A stretch of 8,116 nt of DNA. It comes from Rikenellaceae bacterium (GTDB taxonomy: Bacteria > Bacteroidota > Bacteroidia > Bacteroidales > UBA932). The stretch is taken from assembly GCA_900769905.1 (NCBI GenBank), contig CAAGIL010000011.1, positions 1 to 8,116 of the forward strand. Reading direction: 5' to 3'. Below are positions 1 through 5,319 of the stretch, one piece after another. Under the pieces are notes generated by a model. That model was not told the DNA's origin. It did no database searches and worked only from the letters and a program-made list of their open reading frames with translations. A program made the translations under genes and the position numbers. Every line of letters begins with the position of its first letter. Position 1 is the stretch's first letter.

Positions 1-173
1 CCATATCTCCATGCAAGAAACTGCTCCGGGAACATTGGCTCATTCTTCTGAATCAAAGACTCCCTTTGAGTGAAATACAGGAGTTTGTGGAGTTTCATTT
101 CATCTATGCAAACCCCGCATTCATCCTGGTAACGCTTGAAAATGTATGATGCAATTTTTATTACGCTTTCCAT
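1..173 (-). CDS. SocA/Panacea-type (DUF4065) antitoxin-like protein, N-terminal part only
   Basis: The first 57 codons lie in the window, from an ATG at 173 reading leftward; the gene runs off the left edge. The visible protein has the pattern KLHKLLYF.Q (about residues 28-37) followed by MFPEQFLAWRYG (about 46-57). This matches the start of the Panacea/SocA domain, where a KLQKLLYY.Q helix is followed by F-x-AW-x-YG. Known members include the SocA proteolysis adaptor/antitoxin of Caulobacter and PanA antitoxins, which neutralise many unrelated toxins; others are annotated as phage-associated GepA-like proteins. A toxin partner, if there is one, would lie outside the window. No gene lies just upstream in the same direction, and a candidate promoter sits at 241-274, so this gene probably begins its own transcript. 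The family call rests on a short fragment; the catalytic or binding half is not visible. Confidence 0.72.
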   Translation of the reverse strand, partial: MESVIKIASYIFKRYQDECGVCIDEMKLHKLLYFTQRESLIQKNEPMFPEQFLAWRY

Positions 174-240
174 AACGGGTATAAGATTAATGATTAATAT
201 ATGCAATAAGCCATTAGTGGACTATAGGCCCAATCAACAA

Positions 241-274
241 CAAAAATACAAAAAAGTATGAATTTACCTGCAAA
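241..274 (-). promoter_or_regulatory. Candidate Bacteroidota promoter for the SocA-like gene
   Basis: On the minus strand there is an exact TAnnTTTG box (TATTTTTG, positions 248-241). A TTTG lies upstream at 274-271, with 22 bases between them, slightly longer than the usual 19-21. Transcription would start near 230-236 and leave a leader of about 60 bases before the ATG at 173. The leader contains a 7-bp tandem repeat (GATTAAT twice on the plus strand, 185-198), which could be a regulator site. The region is AT-rich, so a chance match is possible. Confidence 0.45.
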
Positions 275-288
275 TTACACACCATAAT

Positions 289-489
289 CTAAATAATTCT
301 TAAAATCTCGTACTCATCAACCCCGGGTATAAGTGCAAGGCCTCCCCAGGTGCCGTGCAGCTGGCCAATGGAGTCGATGTGCTCCACAGTACCGGTCTTT
401 CCGGCATAGCCGGCAGCCTGGGTATCCCTACCTCCGTCATCGTCCATCCGGATGATGCGGACGGTATCACCAATCTTCACCTTTTCCAT
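289..489 (-). CDS. Small DUF4314-like protein (66 aa)
   Basis: The start at 489 (MEKVKIGD) was chosen over the in-frame ATG at 519. It lies 2 bases after the stop of the upstream gene, has AAGGAG about 9 bases before it, and matches where family members begin. The protein is a small beta-rich domain: KIGDTVRIIRMDDD (about 5-18), then GKTGTVEHIDSIGQLHGTW (about 30-48), then LALIPGVDEYEIL (about 51-63). This resembles DUF4314 proteins, in which a G-T-V-x-x-I-D-x-I-G-Q-x-H strand pair is followed by L-x-L-x-x-G-x-D. These are small proteins with an SH3-like look, common on phages and conjugative elements; their function is unknown. It is the last gene of the leftward operon that starts with ssb. 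No clear terminator hairpin follows it. Confidence 0.68.
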   Translation of the reverse strand: MEKVKIGDTVRIIRMDDDGGRDTQAAGYAGKTGTVEHIDSIGQLHGTWGGLALIPGVDEYEILRII

Positions 490-491
490 AT

Positions 492-704
492 TCAATTCTC
501 CTTGTAGTTCTCCATGCACCAGCGGAAGTCCTCTTCCGTGCGCATCATCATGCCCGACACGATTCCGCAGCGGACAACCTTCATCCCCTCACTCACCGGC
601 TCGCAGAGCAGCAGCTCCATCGAACCGTTGGAAACCATAGCCCTGCCGTCTTCCAGCCAGGCACACCAGCGGCCCTTGTATCTTGTTATTGTCTTTATTT
701 TCAT
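492..704 (-). CDS. Hypothetical protein (70 aa)
   Basis: I do not recognise this protein. It is 70 residues long, opens with a basic stretch (MKIKTITRYKGRW), has a beta-rich middle (AMVSNGSMELLLCEPV) and ends in a charged helix (EEDFRWCMENYKEN). It has no signal peptide or membrane segment. The frame is supported by its place in a tight operon: 11 bases after the stop of the 119-aa gene and 2 bases before the start of the DUF4314-like gene. A purine-rich AGAGGAGT lies directly before the ATG. Its pattern of short strands hints at a small compact domain, perhaps a host-adaptation or anti-defence protein of the element, but nothing shows this directly. Confidence 0.6.
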   Translation of the reverse strand: MKIKTITRYKGRWCAWLEDGRAMVSNGSMELLLCEPVSEGMKVVRCGIVSGMMMRTEEDFRWCMENYKEN

Positions 705-715
705 ACTCCTCTGAT

Positions 716-1075
716 TTATTGGCAGGTCATTGCATCATAGATGTTCAGAAGAGTCGGGAGCAGCAGACCGTAGAACCCTTCGTCGAGGACAAACCAGCCC
801 GGAAGGAAGCTGTCCCCGTGTTCCTTCAGCATCCTCAGGGCCTCCTCCTCTGAGTAATCGTTGTCATCGGTCCTCGTCATGAACGCGTACAGCTCGTCAT
901 TCACTATGGCGAGACTCTTGATCTCCACCTCCATCATCGAGTCGTCATCGACGTTGACGACGTAACCGAAGACGCTGTCCTCGGTACACGCCGTCTGTCC
1001 GGACCTGACCATAGTCAGGATTTCATCCCTCAGGAGGACGGTGCCCTTCCTGATCATATCCACGGCCCTGCTCAT
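716..1075 (-). CDS. Hypothetical acidic protein (119 aa)
   Basis: The ATG overlaps the TGA stop of ssb by 4 bases (ATGA), a normal sign of translational coupling. The protein is strongly acidic, with runs such as VDDDSMMEVE (about 42-51) and TDDNDYSEEEA (about 69-79). A predicted helix follows (EEEALRMLKEHG) and then a hydrophobic C-terminal part (FYGLLLPTLLNIYDAM), which is too short and mixed to be a clear membrane segment. It has no signal peptide. I do not recognise the family. Coupling to ssb suggests a role with single-stranded DNA or in establishing the element after transfer, possibly as an acidic DNA-mimic or partner protein; that is inference from context only. Confidence 0.72.
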   Translation of the reverse strand: MSRAVDMIRKGTVLLRDEILTMVRSGQTACTEDSVFGYVVNVDDDSMMEVEIKSLAIVNDELYAFMTRTDDNDYSEEEALRMLKEHGDSFLPGWFVLDEGFYGLLLPTLLNIYDAMTCQ

Positions 1076-1398
1076 AGCTCAGCCTTCCTTACCTTTGATG
1101 CGATGACCTCCCATGTGGTCCTCCCGCAGCCGCTTGTGTCCGTGTAGCGGCGGTTTCGAATCCTTCCCTCGACGTGCAGTGGTGTTCCCCTGCTGTACAT
1201 CGACAGGTCATCCTCCCTGCCAGCCCAGGAAGAACAGTTGAACCAGGTGGTCTCGATGACCGGACAGCCATCGCTGTCCTTGTAGGCATAGTTGGTGGCG
1301 AGTGAGAAGTTGATGAGGATTCTGTCACCGACCTCGGTGACCCTCGATGTGCCGATGATGCCTCGCAGCTCGACACGGTTGATGCATTCAAGTTCCAT
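1072..1398 (-). CDS. ssb: Single-stranded DNA-binding protein, short form without acidic tail
   Basis: This is a 108-aa OB-fold protein of the bacterial SSB family. The family pattern is clear: NRVELRGIIG (7-16) for the first strand, INFSLATN (29-36), an ETTWFNCSSW segment (49-58) with the conserved aromatic residues that stack on bases, and GTPLHVEGRIRNRRY (71-85) for the last strands. It ends at AEL with no linker and no acidic DDDIPF-type tip, so it should bind ssDNA but not recruit host repair and replication proteins through that tip. Such short SSBs are common on Bacteroidota conjugative elements, where they probably coat the transferred strand. It heads the leftward operon with three small genes. 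No convincing promoter is visible, but two GATGC-rich dyads lie 19-65 bases upstream. Confidence 0.9.
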   Translation of the reverse strand: MELECINRVELRGIIGTSRVTEVGDRILINFSLATNYAYKDSDGCPVIETTWFNCSSWAGREDDLSMYSRGTPLHVEGRIRNRRYTDTSGCGRTTWEVIASKVRKAEL

Positions 1399-1416
1399 AT
1401 ATCAATAAAAGATTAC

Positions 1417-1434
1417 GCATCCGACATCGGATGC
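1417..1434. repeat. 8-bp inverted repeat (dyad) upstream of ssb
   Basis: GCATCCGA and TCGGATGC are perfect reverse complements separated by two bases (CA). The dyad is centred about 28 bases before the ssb start codon, a good position for an operator or a leader hairpin. It shares the GATGC/GCATC core with the neighbouring repeat at 1438-1463. Confidence 0.55.
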
Positions 1435-1437
1435 TTA

Positions 1438-1463
1438 CGATGCCCGAAGAGAGCATCGGCATC
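1438..1463. repeat. GATGC-rich inverted repeat upstream of ssb
   Basis: CGATGC (1438-1443) pairs with GCATCG (1453-1458). Alternatively, GATGCC (1439-1444) pairs with GGCATC (1458-1463). With the dyad at 1417-1434 this makes a cluster of GATGC/GCATC words in a short stretch before ssb. It could be a repeated operator for the ssb operon or part of an origin-like site. Confidence 0.4.
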
Positions 1464-1475
1464 AAGGGAAAAAGA

Positions 1476-1521
1476 AATATGCTGAAATTGATGCACGTAG
1501 TGTGTACAATTTCAGCATATT
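1476..1521 (-). terminator. Probable terminator of the rloA-rloB transcript (15-bp perfect stem)
   Basis: AATATGCTGAAATTG (1476-1490) and its exact reverse complement (1507-1521) form a 15-bp stem around a 16-base loop. Part of the loop can pair further (TGCAC with GTGTA, including one G-U). Read on the minus strand, the stem is followed at once by a T-rich tract (TCTTTTTCCC, complement of 1475-1466). That is what a factor-independent terminator for rloB, whose stop is at 1610, would look like. On the plus strand no T-tract follows, so it should act in one direction only. Confidence 0.6.
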
Positions 1522-1539
1522 AGCTTGTTGGACCGGTCT

Positions 1540-1568
1540 TTTGGACGCAGATGTATGCTCTACCTTTG
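1540..1568 (+). promoter_or_regulatory. Consensus Bacteroidota promoter pointing into the 3' end of rloB
   Basis: TTTG (1540-1543) is followed after 17 bases by TACCTTTG (1561-1568), an exact TAnnTTTG -7 box with the frequent trailing C (TTTGC). The spacing is at the short end of the usual range. Transcription would begin near 1572-1576 and run rightward, antisense to rloB. The only reading frame right behind it is a nine-codon one (ATG 1584, TAA 1611-1613), encoding MTESNLNPL. Confidence 0.5.
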
Positions 1569-1609
1569 CAGAGGAAGCAAACGATGACGGAATCGAATCT
1601 GAATCCTCT

Positions 1610-2278
1610 CTAAATTAAAGTTCTCTTTTTCAACTGGATGTCCTTCCCGGCGTATTTGATGATATCATTGCCGAGATTATGGACTTCAGTGCTGTACAAT
1701 GATGGATTGTCTCCGTCCGATTCGAAATTGGCTGATGAGTTCCGTATAGCCTCTTCGATATGAATAGGCATTATCGTACTGTCAAAGCCGCCGGATATCT
1801 TGCTGTTGACAAATTCCTTGAACGTGGCAAATGACGATACTTCCTTGTCATTTGGTTTGTTCTCATAAACGTGGTAATATAACCATATCTCAAATGACGG
1901 ATTGCTTTGTGCAACATTCCAGGCTGGGTAATCCTTCCCATCATTCTTTCCCTTGCAGTATGAGCGCAGGCATTGGATCAGACCGCACTCCTCCCATTCA
2001 TCCGTATCCACCACAAACCAGACGATATCCTTCTGGCTATAATCCAGAGTGTATTCCCGGGACTCACCTTCGAAGAGATGCTCGGCATGCTCTATGAGGT
2101 TGTTCGGAGAGGACTTGTGGTTGTATGGCGGAATCGCAATAATCTCAAGGTTGGAGGACATTCCCCTGAAGAAGTCGAAATAATTCTTCTCCCTGTCGTC
2201 ACCCTCACAGAAGACATAGATCTTCTGCGCATCCTTGGAAGGCAAGGCCTTCTCGTATATCCTTCTTCGCTGAATCAT
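1610..2278 (-). CDS. rloB: RloB-like TOPRIM-type protein (AbiL/RloAB defence pair)
   Basis: This is a 222-aa cytosolic protein of the RloB family, close to its usual length. Three conserved blocks are visible: YVFCEGDDREKNYF (21-34) with the E25-G26 motif, IVWFVVDTDEW (85-95) with D91-x-D93, and SNPSFEIWLYYH (125-136), which is the family hallmark. The E-x-G and D-x-D pairs are the metal-binding signature of TOPRIM folds, so a nuclease role is likely. RloB was first named from ORFs linked to type I restriction loci in Campylobacter. The Lactococcus AbiL system pairs a protein of this family with an ATPase, and the PARIS system has a comparable ATPase/TOPRIM layout. Here it lies 5 bases after rloA, in one operon. 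The nuclease activity and its target are inferred, not shown. The gene is more AT-rich than the flanking element genes. Confidence 0.88.
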   Translation of the reverse strand: MIQRRRIYEKALPSKDAQKIYVFCEGDDREKNYFDFFRGMSSNLEIIAIPPYNHKSSPNNLIEHAEHLFEGESREYTLDYSQKDIVWFVVDTDEWEECGLIQCLRSYCKGKNDGKDYPAWNVAQSNPSFEIWLYYHVYENKPNDKEVSSFATFKEFVNSKISGGFDSTIMPIHIEEAIRNSSANFESDGDNPSLYSTEVHNLGNDIIKYAGKDIQLKKRTLI

Positions 2279-2283
2279 AGCTC

Positions 2284-3636
2284 CTACCAGTTAAGGTCCT
2301 TCAGGTTGGAAAGGAACGGTATTCCACCGTAGCGGCCATTGAGATAGCCGTGCTCGATGTTGGCTGTCTTGTGGATGTTGAAATCGCTCAGCGGGTAAAT
2401 CTGCGTCGCCTGGTTGCCGTCCTTCTGGGTGAGCCATATCTCGTCCGCCCTGAGTATCTTCTGGTCGAGCAGGCAAGACTCGTGTGTCGTGAAAATCAGC
2501 TGACCGCGGCAAGACTCCTTCTCGGAAATCTTGGATATGATGACCTTGATCATCACGGGATGTACGCTTCTTTCTATCTCGTCTATGAGGAATGTCTTGT
2601 CCTCATTAAATATGCTGTAAATGAACGGAATGTATTCAATGAGCCTGATTGTGCCGTCCGACTCGCTCTCCAGTGGCATCTGACGTTCATTTTCAAGGAT
2701 GTCGACATGAATCGGCTGCATCATCTTGAGGAGGCACTCCCCGTTCTCGTACACCACTGACGCATGGACGCGTGAATCGAATCTGTTTTCCGCAAGTATG
2801 GCCACTCCGGGGGCCGACTTCGCAATCTGCATCCTTCGGCGGAGACCCGGCGACAGCGTGTCATCATTCTCCTGAAGTATGGCAGTCCTGATTACAATCT
2901 TCGATATGCCGGTATTCATTTCAGGAAGGAGCCTGTTGAGAAGCTGAAGCATTTCGGGATTTTTGTCAAGCTGATGTGCCGTTATGCCGCTCATTGCGTT
3001 TGGGCTGACAATCGCCAAATCATTGAGGAACCAGTCATATGCTTTCGATATTGCCTGAATATCCTCGGAATATTTGTCCCCCATAAAGGAAAGAAGCAGT
3101 TCGGTCTTCCCAAGTATCTTCTCCGACAGTGCTTCGGCAAATACTTCGTTTGCCGGATTCTCCTCCATATATCCTTTGTAGAACTCTATCTTCTGGGCGC
3201 CATCCGCATTGCTTCTGGAGAAAACAAGCTCGTCGCTCTTCTCTCCGGAGATGTATAGCTCCTCGTTTACAATGCAGTCCTTGGCGAATGACAGCGTATA
3301 GTAATAGATAACCCCTTCCCGGTAAAATTCAACTGCAATCGAAACTGGAGAATTCTGAGTCTCGTCGTTGAGAAGGAATGGCATCTTATAGAAGCTGGAT
3401 GAAATGGACTTGATTGTTCCGTCGCGCACCAGGTTGCGCAGAATAGAGACCGCTTTGATGAGATTGCTTTTTCCCGCGCCGTTGGCACCATAGATTGCGC
3501 TTAAGCGGAGCACTTTGGTGTGACCCTGAGGAACAATATGACCTGGAAGTTGCTGCGTGCGGCTGCTGGGAAATAGATTGAATTCTGTCTGTTCTTTGAA
3601 GGAGAAGAAATTCTCAAGTATTACTCTCAGTAGCAT
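2284..3636 (-). CDS. rloA: RloA-like ABC/SMC-type ATPase (AbiL/RloAB defence pair)
   Basis: This is a 450-aa ATPase of the AAA_15/AAA_21 (OLD-like, ABC-related) group. It starts with a short strand and the family opening NFFSFKEQTEF (9-19). Walker A is GANGAGKS (50-57). An ABC-signature-like segment with SDGT lies at 326-329. Walker B is FLIDEIERSVHP (349-360) with D352 and E353, and an H-loop with TTHES (383-387) follows. The C-terminal end carries YLNGRYGGIPFL (431-442), typical of RloA proteins, which usually read GRYGG-P. In such pairs the ATPase is thought to sense the invader and to control the partner nuclease; that is known for related systems and inferred here. All ATPase motifs are intact, so the gene looks functional. 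It is the first gene of the operon, with its own consensus promoter at 3665-3695. Confidence 0.88.
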   Translation of the reverse strand: MLLRVILENFFSFKEQTEFNLFPSSRTQQLPGHIVPQGHTKVLRLSAIYGANGAGKSNLIKAVSILRNLVRDGTIKSISSSFYKMPFLLNDETQNSPVSIAVEFYREGVIYYYTLSFAKDCIVNEELYISGEKSDELVFSRSNADGAQKIEFYKGYMEENPANEVFAEALSEKILGKTELLLSFMGDKYSEDIQAISKAYDWFLNDLAIVSPNAMSGITAHQLDKNPEMLQLLNRLLPEMNTGISKIVIRTAILQENDDTLSPGLRRRMQIAKSAPGVAILAENRFDSRVHASVVYENGECLLKMMQPIHVDILENERQMPLESESDGTIRLIEYIPFIYSIFNEDKTFLIDEIERSVHPVMIKVIISKISEKESCRGQLIFTTHESCLLDQKILRADEIWLTQKDGNQATQIYPLSDFNIHKTANIEHGYLNGRYGGIPFLSNLKDLNW

Positions 3637-3664
3637 AGTGATATTGTTTAACGGTTTCCATACG

Positions 3665-3695
3665 CAAATGTAGGATATTTATGTTAAATATCAAA
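3665..3695 (-). promoter_or_regulatory. Consensus Bacteroidota promoter of rloA-rloB
   Basis: Read on the minus strand: TTTG (3695-3692), 19 bases, then TACATTTG (3672-3665), an exact TAnnTTTG. Both boxes and the spacing agree with the Bacteroidota primary-sigma consensus. The start of transcription would fall near 3658-3661, giving a leader of only about 22-25 bases before the rloA ATG at 3636. The -33 box lies three bases from the palindrome at 3699-3739, so a protein bound there could control this promoter. Confidence 0.7.
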
Positions 3696-3698
3696 TTT

Positions 3699-3739
3699 AT
3701 TTTATAATATCCGTTAGATTCTAACGGATATTATAAAAT
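3699..3739. repeat. Perfect 20-bp palindrome with a 1-base centre, next to the rloAB promoter
   Basis: Positions 3699-3718 and 3720-3739 are exact reverse complements around T3719. The core is CCGTTAGA-T-TCTAACGG and the outer arms are AT-only. It starts 9 bases after the stop of the AAA+ gene and ends 3 bases before the rloA -33 box. It may be the terminator of the AAA+ gene, although no clean T-run follows on the minus strand. It may also be an operator for rloAB or a recombination scar. The presence of the repeat is certain; its role is open. Confidence 0.75.
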
Positions 3740-3748
3740 TGATAAAGA

Positions 3749-4981
3749 TTATCTTGCGCAGAACATCTTGTTGACGATGCCCATCTCCCCTTCCGATGGC
3801 GTGCCCTCGAAGTACGGCAGGAATATCTGCGTGAGTGCTTCCAGTGCCGAGTATCCGCAGGAGACGAGCTTGGCCGTCATCAGCGTCTGGCGCACGGTAA
3901 CAGCCGTCGAGAGCTCACCCTTGGAGTAGGCGTCGCGTATGTCCCTCGCCACCTTTGCGATGTTCATCGCATCGCTGAGCCTTATCCCGTGCCTTGAAAC
4001 CAGCACGTCCGCCTCGTCGCTCACGGAAGGATACTCCATCTGCAGGCGGAAGAAGCGGGAGCTGAGCGCAGGGTCCAGGTCGCTCGTCCCGACGAACTCC
4101 GCTCCGATGTTCGCCGTAGCCACGAAGGTGCACTCCGGATGGACCTTTACCATCTGCACAGGGGAGACGTAGTCGTTGCGCATCTCCCTCGTCCCGTCGA
4201 GGCAGCTCATCAGGTAGTTTAGCGCATTCAGCGGAGCCCTGTTCAGCTCGTCCAGTAGGACCACGCCCGGCTTCTGTATATCCTCGAGGAACTGCGCTGG
4301 CTCGAAGACTGACTTGCCGTCCTTGATGCGGTGCACGCCCAGCAGGGCCGACATCGGGTCGGACATCGTTCCCATGTTGTACTTGCGGCAGCTGATGCCC
4401 AGCTTGCGGCACGCGAGCATCACCAGCTCGGTCTTGCCCGTTCCCGAAGGACCTGTCAGCAGGAGGTTGTCGTGGTTGTGGATGAAGGTCATCGTCATCT
4501 CCCAGCGTCTGGAGTCGACGGCGAACCCGTCCTTCCTGATGGTCGGTGCGGCCCATTCCTCCTCGGTGCGTATCCTCTCAAGGAGCGTCTTCTCCGGTGC
4601 CTGTGTGAAGAGGTCGGCCTCGACCTCCGTTGTCTGCCCTTCATCGTCGGCTTCGTTCATCGTCCTGTAGGTGTCCCACTCGGAGAGCATCTGGGCAGAC
4701 GGCTGCTCCGGATCAGATGGCACTCCTATCGGTGTTATCCCGCCTATGGCCGCCATGAAGGGAGCCATCCCGTCTCCGCTCGCTCGGCTGCGGCTCTGCC
4801 TCATCTCCAGGGAAGGGGTGCAGAACACCGTCCCGATGGGGCACCTCGCCCTGATCTTCGAGTCGGCCTGGATGTTAAGGTCTGTAGGTATCTCGGTCCC
4901 GTCGGGGAACGTCTGCCCAGGAAGGGCCCTCAGTCTGTTCGATCCCCCTTCGGGGATGGTCTTCAGGAAAATGTAGCTCAT
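3749..4981 (-). CDS. MoxR-like AAA+ ATPase (AAA_5)
   Basis: The chosen start (4981, MSYIFLKTIPEGG) gives 410 residues. The frame stays open upstream to an ATG at 5119, but the extra 46 residues (WPHHFSACL...) look like non-coding translation, and a purine-rich AAGAGA precedes the inner ATG. Residues 1-150 are an unrecognised N-terminal region, partly acidic and flexible. Residues 160-390 are the AAA+ core: Walker A GPSGTGKT (177-184), Walker B VVLLDELNRA (240-249) with D244-E245, sensor 1 VATAN (287-291), arginine finger region SSRFF (307-311) and a sensor 2-like TVRQTL (362-367). This is the MoxR/CbbQ/NirQ pattern. Such ATPases remodel target proteins together with a VWA-domain partner, which is not present next to it here. 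The role in the element is unknown. It is transcribed divergently from the tra operon. Confidence 0.82.
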   Translation of the reverse strand: MSYIFLKTIPEGGSNRLRALPGQTFPDGTEIPTDLNIQADSKIRARCPIGTVFCTPSLEMRQSRSRASGDGMAPFMAAIGGITPIGVPSDPEQPSAQMLSEWDTYRTMNEADDEGQTTEVEADLFTQAPEKTLLERIRTEEEWAAPTIRKDGFAVDSRRWEMTMTFIHNHDNLLLTGPSGTGKTELVMLACRKLGISCRKYNMGTMSDPMSALLGVHRIKDGKSVFEPAQFLEDIQKPGVVLLDELNRAPLNALNYLMSCLDGTREMRNDYVSPVQMVKVHPECTFVATANIGAEFVGTSDLDPALSSRFFRLQMEYPSVSDEADVLVSRHGIRLSDAMNIAKVARDIRDAYSKGELSTAVTVRQTLMTAKLVSCGYSALEALTQIFLPYFEGTPSEGEMGIVNKMFCAR

Positions 4982-5274
4982 AGATCTCTTTTCGTGCCAG
5001 CTCTTGCCGCACCCCGGTATGTCCTGGGGCCTTCCGGCTGCCGGAATCACACAGCAACCGTCGGCCCGCAAAGGGAGGCGGAGGACAAAAAGACAAGCGG
5101 AAAAATGATGCGGCCACATTAGGGAACGTGTCCCTTTTTCCGCGTTTTGGCATCCCCCTCCCGGGGCCAGATTCGCGGAGTGATTTCAAAGGCGGAAAGG
5201 TCAGGATTTCTTTCTAATGTAAATTTTCTATACGAAAAATGTGTATTGTTAGTTATTTTATGTAAATAAACAAT
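4982..5274. other. Divergent control region and leader of the AAA+ gene
   Basis: This stretch holds no convincing gene. Open frames here on the minus strand have poor composition for protein. It contains small dyads: TTCCGG-CTG-CCGGAA (5032-5046), GGGA-ACGTG-TCCC (5122-5134) followed on the plus strand by five T's, and a C-run/G-run pair near 5152-5164. The first could form a hairpin in the leader of the AAA+ mRNA. Base composition changes sharply from GC-rich to AT-rich at about 5210, towards the tra promoter. I see no exact TAnnTTTG box on the minus strand, so the promoter of the AAA+ gene remains unidentified. Confidence 0.5.
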
Positions 5275-5282
5275 TATCTTTG
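5275..5282 (+). promoter_or_regulatory. -7 box of the transfer-operon promoter
   Basis: TATCTTTG is an exact TAnnTTTG -7 box with trailing C (TTTGC), 37 bases before the first transfer-operon ATG at 5320. A TTTG -33 box is missing; the nearest similar word is TTG at 5246-5248, too far away at 26 bases, so the -33 element is weak. Transcription would begin near 5287-5290. The AT-rich stretch 5211-5270 may help promoter activity or hold activator sites. Confidence 0.6.
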
Positions 5283-5319
5283 CGTAAAGTTTTAATAATC
5301 TTTTTCAAAAGCAAGAGTC

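Noticed and set aside
5086..5093. Possible minus-strand -7 box (TCTTTTTG) for the AAA+ gene
   Set aside because: It has one mismatch in the fixed positions and no TTTG at the right distance upstream, so it is too weak to call a promoter.
4331..5122. Long plus-strand open frame of 263 codons opposite the AAA+ gene
   Set aside because: It lies opposite a gene with complete AAA+ motifs, and its translation is a low-complexity mix rich in H, R and G. It is a shadow of the GC-rich codons on the other strand.
5121..5139. AGGGA-ACGTG-TCCCT followed by T's as a plus-strand terminator
   Set aside because: The stem is only five base pairs, and no plus-strand gene lies upstream for it to terminate. 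It is noted as a small dyad only.
4875..5189. Minus-strand frame of 104 codons upstream of and overlapping the AAA+ start
   Set aside because: It has no recognisable domain, shifts composition along its length and overlaps the AAA+ coding sequence in another frame by about 100 bases. It is more likely leader or non-coding sequence.
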